Below, in pieces: positions 1 through 5,282 of a stretch of DNA of 5,951 bases (positions within the stretch are counted from its first letter, which is position 1; the number at the start of each line of letters is the position of its first letter). The position numbers and the translations under genes were made by a program. This DNA comes from an uncultured Clostridia bacterium (GTDB taxonomy: Bacteria > Bacillota > Clostridia > TANB77 > CAG-508). The notes beneath the pieces were generated by a model, which was given only the letters and a program-made list of their open reading frames with translations, was not told where the DNA came from and made no database searches. The stretch spans positions 1 through 5,951 of the forward strand of contig CANRQH010000082.1 of NCBI GenBank assembly GCA_947632745.1. The letters are read 5' to 3'.

Positions 1-23
1 AAATAAAAATGCAATATTAATCA

Positions 24-52
24 TTGACAGGAAATCCAATAAAATATATAAT
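24..52 (+). promoter_or_regulatory. Sigma-A-type promoter of the glycosyltransferase pair
   Basis: The -35 box TTGACA (24-29) and the -10 box TATAAT (47-52) are both perfect consensus and are separated by exactly 17 bases. Transcription should start near 58-60, giving a short leader before the ribosome binding site AGGAGAG (64-70) and the ATG at 77. The perfect match suggests strong, constitutive housekeeping expression. No operator-like repeat is visible around it. Confidence 0.85.
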
Positions 53-76
53 AAATGCGTATTAGGAGAGTAAAAA

Positions 77-976
77 ATGGACAAAGTACAAGTATTATTA
101 TCCACATACAATGGAGAAAAATATCTGCAAGAGCAAATTGAAAGTATCTTAAAGCAAGAAGATGTAGAAATTTCTTTACTAATAAGAGATGATGGCTCTT
201 GCGATAAGACAATTGAAATAATAGAAAATTTAAAGAGAAAAAATTCAAATATAAGCTATTATCCTGGAGACAATTTGGGTCCTGCTAGAAGTTTTATGGA
301 TTTAATAAATAAATCAGGAAATTTTGATTATTATGCTTTTTCTGATCAAGATGATGTTTGGAAACCTAAAAAATTAATTTCAGCAATTAATAAGTTAAAG
401 CAAAGTAATAAACCATCTTTATATATGTCTTCGTTAGAAATTGTAGATGAAAATTTAAATTTTATTGAAACTAAACAAGTAGATGGGAATTTCTGTTTTG
501 AAGGCGAAATGATTAAAAATTTTGCAACTGGTTGTACTCAAGTTTTTAATAAAACTTTAATGGAAATTATTAAAAGTTATACTCCAAATTATATTATTAT
601 GCATGATTCGTGGATTACAAGAGTATGTTATGCAATTGGTGGAAATGTTATAATAGATAATAATAGCAATATTTTATATCGTCAACATCAAGGTAATGTG
701 CTTGGATATCAAGATGAAGGATTTCAGAAATTAAAAAGACAGTTTAAAATTGCTTTCCTAAATAAAGTTCGTATGAGAGTAAATATTGCAAAAGAATTAA
801 AAAATGGATATGAAAATCTTTTATCTTCTAATGCAAGAGAAGTTATAGACAATTTAATTTCTTATCCATATGATAAGAAAGCAAAAAAATGGCTATTAGA
901 AAATAAAAATTTTAGAACAAAAGACCCAAAAATGAATAGAAAGATGAAATTATCTATTTATTTAAATAGATTTTAA
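77..976 (+). CDS. Glycosyltransferase family 2 protein, rhamnosyltransferase (RgpB)-like
   Basis: A 299-residue cytoplasmic or membrane-associated GT-A fold enzyme that probably transfers a sugar, likely L-rhamnose, from a nucleotide donor to a growing cell-surface polysaccharide. The N-terminus carries the GT2 signature VLLSTYNGEKYL (7-18), followed by the nucleotide-binding RDDGS (37-41) and the metal-binding region FSDQDDVWKP (88-97). Acceptor-side motifs follow: TGC (151-153), MHDSW (175-179, the likely catalytic-base region) and YRQHQGN (201-207). There is no transmembrane segment. The length fits the RgpB/RfbG-type rhamnosyltransferases. The ATG is preceded by AGGAGAG at 6 bases spacing. 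The next gene starts 23 bases downstream, and the two form one operon. GT2 membership is secure; rhamnose specificity is inferred from motif style and from the RgpA-like neighbour. Confidence 0.9.
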   Translation: MDKVQVLLSTYNGEKYLQEQIESILKQEDVEISLLIRDDGSCDKTIEIIENLKRKNSNISYYPGDNLGPARSFMDLINKSGNFDYYAFSDQDDVWKPKKLISAINKLKQSNKPSLYMSSLEIVDENLNFIETKQVDGNFCFEGEMIKNFATGCTQVFNKTLMEIIKSYTPNYIIMHDSWITRVCYAIGGNVIIDNNSNILYRQHQGNVLGYQDEGFQKLKRQFKIAFLNKVRMRVNIAKELKNGYENLLSSNAREVIDNLISYPYDKKAKKWLLENKNFRTKDPKMNRKMKLSIYLNRF

Positions 977-979
977 AAT

Positions 980-989
980 AAAGGAGTGA
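980..989 (+). promoter_or_regulatory. Ribosome binding site that fixes a TTG start
   Basis: AAAGGAGTGA lies 10 bases upstream of a TTG codon at 1000. An in-frame TAA at 991-993 sits between the site and the TTG, so the reading frame cannot begin further upstream. The TTG is therefore the only start that keeps the conserved N-terminal IFIVGSNGIPAKYGG segment of the protein. Confidence 0.75.
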
Positions 990-999
990 CTAAAACAAA

Positions 1000-2160
1000 T
1001 TGGAAGAAAAACATATTTTTATTGTGGGTTCTAATGGGATTCCTGCTAAATATGGAGGCTTCGAAACTTTTGTAGAAAATTTAACAGCAAAAAAAGTAAG
1101 TCCTAATATTAAATATCATATTGCTTGTTTAGGAAAAGATAATAATGAATTTGAATACAATAATTCTAGGTGTTTTTCTATAAAAGTTCCAAATACTGGT
1201 CCTGCTAAGGCTGTATATTATGACTTAGTGGCACTAAATAGATCTATTAAATATATAAAGAAAAATAATATAAAAAAACCTATTATTTATCTTTTAGGTA
1301 CTACAATAGGTGGATTTATTGGATTTTATAAAGCAAAATTAAAAAAAATGGGCATTCCGTTATTTGTCAATCCAGATGGTTGCGAATGGAAAAGAAAAAA
1401 ATGGAATTATTTTGTTAGAAAATATTTGAAATTATCTGAAAGATTTATGGCAAAATATGCAGATTTATTAATTTGTGATTCTATAAATATTGAGCAATAT
1501 ATTAAAAAAACATATTCAAAATATCAACCAAAAACTACTTTTATCGCTTATGGTTCAGATTTTCCCGAGCAAAATACACAAGTAAATGAAAATGCTTTAG
1601 AAAATTGGTATAAAGAAAAACAAATTAAGAAAAATGAATATTACTTAATAGTTGGAAGGTTCGTACCAGAAAATAACTATGAAACTATGATAAATGAATT
1701 TATGAAATCAAATACACCAAAAGATTTAGTCATTATAACTAATGTAGAAAAAAATAAATTTTATGAAGAATTAAAGCAAAAGACTCATTTTGACCAAGAT
1801 AAAAGAATTAAATTTGTAGGAACTGTATATGATTCTAACTTATTAAATAAAATTCGTGAAAATGCTTATGGATATTTACACGGACACGAAGTTGGAGGTA
1901 CTAATCCATCTCTTTTAGAAGCCCTATCTTCAACTAACTTAAATATATTATTAGATGTTAGTTTTAACAGAGAAGTTGCTTCCGACAGTAGTATATATTG
2001 GAATAAAGAAAATGGTAATTTAAGCAATTTAATAAATAATTTAGAAAATATCAAACCTGATGAAATGCAAAAATATGGAATTAAAGCTAAGGAAAGAATA
2101 AAAGAAATTTATAATTGGCAAAAAATTGTAAAGCAATATGAAACAATTTTTTTAAGCTAA
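1000..2160 (+). CDS. DUF1972 / GT4 family glycosyltransferase, RgpA/Cps2T rhamnosyltransferase-like
   Basis: A 386-residue GT-B fold glycosyltransferase. The N-terminal DUF1972 domain is recognisable from FIVGSNGIPAKYGGFETFV (7-25), typical of the beta-1,4-rhamnosyltransferases RgpA and Cps2T, which add the first rhamnose to a lipid-linked GlcNAc or glucose primer on the cytoplasmic face. NPDGCEWKR (124-132) follows, also a family hallmark. The C-terminal GT4 half shows YLIVGRFVPENN (215-226) and the donor-binding segment HGHEVGGTNPSLLEAL (294-309), with its final glutamate at the expected GT4 position. The length is normal and no membrane segment is seen. Translation starts at TTG, forced by an upstream in-frame stop and supported by AAAGGAGTGA. 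It follows the GT2 gene by 23 bases and is the last gene of this transcript, with a terminator directly after it. The family is secure; the exact sugar is inferred. Confidence 0.9.
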   Translation: MEEKHIFIVGSNGIPAKYGGFETFVENLTAKKVSPNIKYHIACLGKDNNEFEYNNSRCFSIKVPNTGPAKAVYYDLVALNRSIKYIKKNNIKKPIIYLLGTTIGGFIGFYKAKLKKMGIPLFVNPDGCEWKRKKWNYFVRKYLKLSERFMAKYADLLICDSINIEQYIKKTYSKYQPKTTFIAYGSDFPEQNTQVNENALENWYKEKQIKKNEYYLIVGRFVPENNYETMINEFMKSNTPKDLVIITNVEKNKFYEELKQKTHFDQDKRIKFVGTVYDSNLLNKIRENAYGYLHGHEVGGTNPSLLEALSSTNLNILLDVSFNREVASDSSIYWNKENGNLSNLINNLENIKPDEMQKYGIKAKERIKEIYNWQKIVKQYETIFLS

Positions 2161-2168
2161 AATTTTTT

Positions 2169-2203
2169 AACTCGCATTTATTTAAACTGCGAGTTTTTAT
2201 TTT
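2169..2203 (+). terminator. Rho-independent terminator after the glycosyltransferases
   Basis: Perfect 8-bp stem AACTCGCA (2169-2176) with TGCGAGTT (2188-2195), an 11-base loop, then TTTATTTT. It starts 9 bases after the stop of the second glycosyltransferase gene. The TAA of the convergent DUF5305 gene (2197-2199) lies inside its U-tract. Read leftward, the hairpin is followed by six A and then four T, so it is a much poorer terminator for the - strand operon. Confidence 0.85.
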
Positions 2204-3291
2204 AATTGGTCTTCTGTTACAATATAAATATAAACATAGTTACTTAAAATAACATACAAATTACTCTCTTCTTTATTTGGTATTTTATAATGAATTATAT
2301 TTACTTGATTTTGTTCTGCTAAATCAAGTAAGTCTTCTAATGCAAGTACTTTCATAACTTTCAAATCTTTTAAATCAGGCATATTTGTTACAGTAACAAT
2401 TAAATCTTTATAATATTTTAATATGTGATTTATGTTATAATTATACATTTGTTCTCGTTCTTTTTTATTTTTGATAATTATCTCTATAATTATTAAGATT
2501 ATTGCTCCTAATATTAAAGCTCCTCCGATTATATAATAAATAATTTGTTGTACTTGAATATTATCTGTTGGTAAATTGATGCTGTTTTCTAATTTTTTTT
2601 CATAATTTTCTTTTATTTCACTTACTGTGTTAGTTATTGGAATTTCTAATTCTATACTATCTTCTATTTTTTGTGTTTCTGCTTTAAAGTTAGAAGTCTC
2701 AATAGTATAAGAAATATTAAATTTTAATTTTAACACAGAATCTATTATAATTCCATATGTCTTTTCATATGAACGTGCTAAATTATTATAATATTCATAA
2801 TCAATATTAACACCTTTTTTAATTATAAATTCATCTGTATTTATATATTTTTTACAAGTATTTTCGTTAAAAGTTGTTTTTCTATTCCAAACTTCTTTTT
2901 CTTGACCATCATTTTCTTTTACTGTTCCAATTAAATTTGCAATAATATTGTAAGTGCAATCAAAGTTTGTTTTTTTATCTCCTTTGAAGTCATATTCAAA
3001 ATTTATTTTGTATAAATTAATGGATTGAGATGCATAGTATCTTCCTGATGGAAGAGTCTTAGTTTCATAAAAAGTGTTTGGTTTTAATAGTACTTCATAA
3101 TTACTATTTTTTTGTATTACATAATTATATACTGGTATAATATTTTCTTTATAATTAATTCCTTGACTAATAAAAATATATGCTATATATATCATCAATA
3201 CAATAATAATCACAACAATATAATTACTTCTATTATAATTTTTTTCTTTTTCTCTATTCCAAGTTCTATATCTTGTTTTACTTTTAGGCAT
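2197..3291 (-). CDS. DUF5305 domain-containing membrane protein
   Basis: A 364-residue protein of unknown function, recognised as DUF5305, a family found in bacteria and archaea near signal peptidases. Residue numbers are from the ATG at 3291. A basic N-terminus (1-23) leads to a membrane helix (about 24-42) and an extracytoplasmic beta-rich domain (about 50-245). That domain includes VLLKPNTFYETKTLPSGRYY (67-86) and two cysteines (112, 146) that could form a disulfide. A second helix (about 251-274) and a roughly 90-residue charged cytoplasmic tail containing PDLKDLKVMKVLALEDLLDL (315-334) follow. It is the last gene of the TasA-like/signal peptidase operon. A GTG at 3306 would add five residues and overlap the peptidase stop as GTGA. 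ATG is preferred because GAGGA lies 8 bases before it, while GTG has no good site. It may assist or anchor the peptidase or its substrate; this is inference. Confidence 0.8.
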   Translation of the reverse strand: MPKSKTRYRTWNREKEKNYNRSNYIVVIIIVLMIYIAYIFISQGINYKENIIPVYNYVIQKNSNYEVLLKPNTFYETKTLPSGRYYASQSINLYKINFEYDFKGDKKTNFDCTYNIIANLIGTVKENDGQEKEVWNRKTTFNENTCKKYINTDEFIIKKGVNIDYEYYNNLARSYEKTYGIIIDSVLKLKFNISYTIETSNFKAETQKIEDSIELEIPITNTVSEIKENYEKKLENSINLPTDNIQVQQIIYYIIGGALILGAIILIIIEIIIKNKKEREQMYNYNINHILKYYKDLIVTVTNMPDLKDLKVMKVLALEDLLDLAEQNQVNIIHYKIPNKEESNLYVILSNYVYIYIVTEDQLK

Positions 3292-3299
3292 AATAATTT

Positions 3300-3306
3300 T
3301 CCTCAC
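3300..3306 (-). promoter_or_regulatory. Ribosome binding site deciding the DUF5305 start
   Basis: On the - strand the sequence reads GTGAGGA followed by eight bases and then ATG at 3291. The same GTG could itself be read as a start codon overlapping the signal peptidase stop (GTGA). Its position as a Shine-Dalgarno-like element makes the ATG the more likely start. The site lies over the end of the signal peptidase gene, consistent with translational coupling. Confidence 0.5.
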
Positions 3307-4463
3307 TTTACTTCTATTTTACTATCTCCATTATTAAAATAACTGTTCAGCCAAATAGAGGGAAATCCAATATATTTTATATGAAACATATACACACCCT
3401 TAATTTGTTCTATTTTTATTAAGTTAGAATCAGCTACATTGTTATTGTCTCCTTTTGTTTGATATACTACTGAGTTTTTTTCTTCTTTTTTATTGACTAT
3501 ACGGTGTGCAATGTTTTTATTTTCTATTGTATAAACAATTATAGTATTTATAGGTATTTGTTTTAATTCTTCTTCACTCATTTTTCTAAAAATTATAACA
3601 TCTCCTCTATTATATGTAGGAGACATACTATCAGAAAGAATCGCAATTGGTTCATATGGAAACAGTCCTAACATAAAGCAAATTAAAATAATAGATAAAA
3701 TCACAGCTGATACAAAACTAATTTTTGATATCATAGTTTCTTGATTTTTCCTAATGTCTTTCTTTTCCTTTGTAAATTTATATTTAAATAACCCATATAT
3801 GATTGTTGGTGACAATACTCCAATTGCACCAGTTACAAACCAATTCATATTTGGTAAAATTGGTAATAATAAAATTATTAACTCTTTTGGGATTCTATAA
3901 ATTAAAGTTAATGAATATGAACCTTTTAAAGATAAATATGTGTATAAAATATTGTATGAAATTAATGGTATAATTGTACTGCATATATATTTAAACAATT
4001 CTTCTTTGTTAGAAAATAATTCAAGTATAGTGTTATATTTTATTTCTAGTAATAATAATAAAATTGTTATTATTGTTAATGCTAATTTATTTTTTTTATT
4101 TTTTATTGCAATTATGCTTCTTGTAACTTCTATTCCTACAATAGGGATGATTTGTAGAGTTGTATTTTTTATAATAGATAACATATTATGCTTATAAGGA
4201 CTTTTTGTGAATCCTAAAATAAACCCCATATAGAAAAAAATAATAATATGAATGCAAGAAAGAATTACTAAATAAATAAAGTATTTTCTTTTTTTGCCAA
4301 AACTAATATAATCTTTCTTGCTATTCTTTAACATTAAAATTGCCATACATATCCAAAATACTGTATTTATTGCATTATATAAGTTTGTATAGTTTATTAA
4401 AAAATGAATAGTAATTACTAAATAAATACTTAATATAATAAATATTTCTTTATTTTTGTACAT
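3303..4463 (-). CDS. Signal peptidase I, SipW/Sec11-type (S26B), with polytopic N-terminal membrane domain
   Basis: A 386-residue membrane serine protease that removes signal peptides on the outer face of the membrane. The catalytic domain is C-terminal. ILSDSMSPTYNRGDV (275-289) carries the nucleophile Ser279 before Met. NIAHRIV (317-323) supplies His320, replacing the Lys of ordinary bacterial LepB. TKGDNN (336-341) gives Asp339, with a second Asp345 at the spacing seen in Sec11. This marks the ER/archaeal/SipW subtype. Ahead of it is about 270 residues with roughly eight or nine hydrophobic helices (near 7-23, 27-45, 61-83, 96-119, 126-141, 156-178, 183-204, 208-228 and 248-268), whereas classical SipW has one or two and about 190 residues in total. 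The ATG is preceded by AGGA and overlaps the upstream gene by 14 bases, so translation is probably coupled. The likely substrate is the TasA-like protein encoded just upstream. Confidence 0.88.
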   Translation of the reverse strand: MYKNKEIFIILSIYLVITIHFLINYTNLYNAINTVFWICMAILMLKNSKKDYISFGKKRKYFIYLVILSCIHIIIFFYMGFILGFTKSPYKHNMLSIIKNTTLQIIPIVGIEVTRSIIAIKNKKNKLALTIITILLLLLEIKYNTILELFSNKEELFKYICSTIIPLISYNILYTYLSLKGSYSLTLIYRIPKELIILLLPILPNMNWFVTGAIGVLSPTIIYGLFKYKFTKEKKDIRKNQETMISKISFVSAVILSIILICFMLGLFPYEPIAILSDSMSPTYNRGDVIIFRKMSEEELKQIPINTIIVYTIENKNIAHRIVNKKEEKNSVVYQTKGDNNNVADSNLIKIEQIKGVYMFHIKYIGFPSIWLNSYFNNGDSKIEVK

Positions 4464-4941
4464 ATTCTATTATTCCTGTCATTGATCTTGTTTTTATAGT
4501 TGGCACTTCAGTAGTACTTTTAATATATTCCGCTTTTACAGTAAATGTTGTTTGTTCTCCTGCTTTTAGCTCGTGTGCAATTTCTGTTGTAACATAATTA
4601 ATTGCTGGTGAACCTTCACTTTCTTCTTGGAAAAGTACATTATCTAACTGTGCATCAATAGTACCAGCATTTTGAATAGTTATAACATAACTTATATAAT
4701 CTCCTGGTTTAACTAACTTTGAATCAAATGTGACACTTGTATTTGTATATTGTGGAGTTCCGGGGTCACATCCTTCACTTACTTCTTGTATATCTATATT
4801 TGTGATTTTTACATTCCATACACCTGTAATTTCAGCAGTTCCATTTACTGTTAATTGGGTTGCAAATGTTGAATAACCTATTGCCATTAATACTATTACA
4901 ATTATTAGTGCTCCTATGACAACATTTTTAGTGCTTTTCAT
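4450..4941 (-). CDS. TasA-like secreted protein with SipW-dependent-type signal peptide
   Basis: A 163-residue secreted protein. A short basic start (MKSTK) and a hydrophobic core (about 7-22) lead into GYSTFATQLTVNGTAEITG (22-40), the hallmark of SipW-dependent-type signal peptides in clostridia. Cleavage near Ala27 would leave about 136 residues. The mature part looks like a single beta-sandwich: VWNVKITNIDI (41-51), then an extended segment and the PGDYISYVITIQNAGTIDAQL stretch (79-99). It has one cysteine (58), no LPXTG anchor and no second membrane helix. By analogy with TasA it could form surface fibres or a matrix, but it is shorter than TasA (about 260 residues as precursor). The ATG has an excellent AAAGGAGGT site (4948-4956) 6 bases upstream. 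It is the first gene of a three-gene operon with the peptidase that probably processes it. Fibre formation is inferred. Confidence 0.85.
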   Translation of the reverse strand: MKSTKNVVIGALIIVIVLMAIGYSTFATQLTVNGTAEITGVWNVKITNIDIQEVSEGCDPGTPQYTNTSVTFDSKLVKPGDYISYVITIQNAGTIDAQLDNVLFQEESEGSPAINYVTTEIAHELKAGEQTTFTVKAEYIKSTTEVPTIKTRSMTGIIEYVQK

Positions 4942-4983
4942 TTCTATACCTCCTTTAGGGGTAATCCATACATCCCTATATTT

Positions 4984-5012
4984 ATTATATGTGTTTATTT
5001 TTTTTATGTTAT
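4984..5012 (-). promoter_or_regulatory. Candidate promoter of the TasA-like/signal peptidase/DUF5305 operon
   Basis: On the - strand a perfect -10 box TATAAT (4989-4984) is preceded by 17 bases and a weaker -35 box ATAACA (5012-5007, four of six matches). The start would fall near 4977, leaving a leader of about 35 bases that contains AAAGGAGGT. The spacer is A-rich. The weak -35 box leaves room for an activator or an alternative sigma factor. Confidence 0.5.
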
Positions 5013-5025
5013 TTTAGAAAAACAC

Positions 5026-5070
5026 AAAAAAAGATGTCTTCATAGAATATACAATCCTATAAAAACATCT
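5026..5070 (-). terminator. Strong leftward rho-independent terminator upstream of the secretion operon
   Basis: The arms 5070-5057 and 5045-5032 pair over 14 positions with an 11-base loop, followed on the - strand by a run of U (5031-5026) and then GUGUUUUU. All 14 positions pair on the - strand RNA if two G-U wobbles are allowed. On the + strand the same two positions are C-A mismatches, so the functional strand is the leftward one. It ends just before the -35 box of the TasA-like operon. It either isolates that operon from an upstream transcript or attenuates read-through into it. Confidence 0.75.
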
Positions 5071-5116
5071 AGATTGGAGCGATTTCGAAACAGGTATGCG
5101 AAATTTTATTTCTCAA
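5069..5116 (-). other. Possible 15-codon leader peptide or gene remnant
   Basis: On the - strand AAGGAG (5126-5121) is followed after four bases by TTG at 5116, opening a 15-codon frame that would read MRNKISHTCFEIAPI. The frame stays open about 12 codons further upstream but without an ATG, GTG or TTG in that part. The TAG stop (5071-5069) overlaps the first bases of the downstream terminator stem, as in leader-peptide attenuators. Several codons (TCG, CAT, ACC, TTC, ATC) are GC-richer than the usage of the neighbouring genes. It could be a real leader peptide, the 3' end of a lost gene, or part of a small RNA. I do not recognise the peptide. Confidence 0.2.
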
Positions 5117-5214
5117 TTCTCTCCTTATATAATTCGATTTATTATCTTTAATTTAACATAAGTTTCTTTGCTTTGCAAGTGTCCTTTGAAAATCAAAAAA
5201 ATACATAAACCAGC

Positions 5215-5243
5215 TTGATTTTAAAACTTTTGTTTGGTATAAT
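5215..5243 (+). promoter_or_regulatory. Sigma-A-type promoter of the KilA-N gene
   Basis: The -35 box TTGATT (5215-5220) and the perfect -10 box TATAAT (5238-5243) are separated by 17 bases. Transcription should begin near 5250, about 30 bases before the ATG, with the ribosome binding site GGAGG at 5271-5275. Confidence 0.75.
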
Positions 5244-5282
5244 AATATAAATTAATCTTTAATTTATAATGGAGGTTTGAAT

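Larger units (their letters stand above)
4942..5282. other. 341-base divergent intergenic region
   Basis: It lies between the leftward secretion operon and the rightward KilA-N gene. From left to right it contains the TasA-like leader and promoter (to 5012), a strong leftward terminator (5026-5070), a short GC-richer stretch (about 5071-5104) covered by a possible small leftward reading frame, then AT-rich sequence, and the KilA-N promoter and ribosome binding site (5215-5275). I see no tRNA, rRNA, CRISPR repeat or insertion-sequence end. The terminator has no assigned gene feeding it, which is the main unexplained point. Confidence 0.7.

Noticed and set aside
21..248. Leftward open frame of 75 codons over the first glycosyltransferase
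   Set aside because: It lies antisense to a clear GT2 domain, has no domain-like sequence, and its low-complexity hydrophobic content is what the complement of lysine- and isoleucine-rich coding DNA gives.
1866..2054. Leftward open frame of 62 codons inside the DUF1972 glycosyltransferase gene
   Set aside because: It is antisense to the conserved HGHEVGGTNPSLLEAL region, with no recognisable family or operon context.
3303..3305. Use of a TGA-as-tryptophan code (Mollicutes type)
   Set aside because: All tryptophans in the recognised proteins are TGG, and the signal peptidase ends naturally at this TGA exactly where the next gene begins.
3112..3342. Rightward open frame of 76 codons opposite the DUF5305 and signal peptidase genes
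   Set aside because: It is antisense to two recognised proteins and is dominated by Ile, Asn, Ser and Tyr repeats from the AT-rich complement.
3940..4197. Rightward open frame of 85 codons opposite the membrane domain of the signal peptidase
   Set aside because: Hydrophobic low-complexity sequence that mirrors the sense-strand membrane helices; no separate evidence of a gene.
5071..5104. tRNA-like T-arm (TTTCGAAA) suggesting a tRNA or phage attachment site
   Set aside because: No acceptor, D or anticodon stems can be folded around it, and no second copy that would mark an attachment repeat is in the window.
5082..5110. Inverted repeat ATTTCG/CGAAAT followed by T-rich sequence as a rightward terminator
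   Set aside because: The stem is only six pairs with an 11-base loop, the T tract is weak, and no rightward gene lies upstream of it.
5096..5161. Rightward 21-codon frame starting with ATG in the intergenic region
   Set aside because: There is no properly spaced ribosome binding site, and the local hairpin asymmetry favours leftward transcription.
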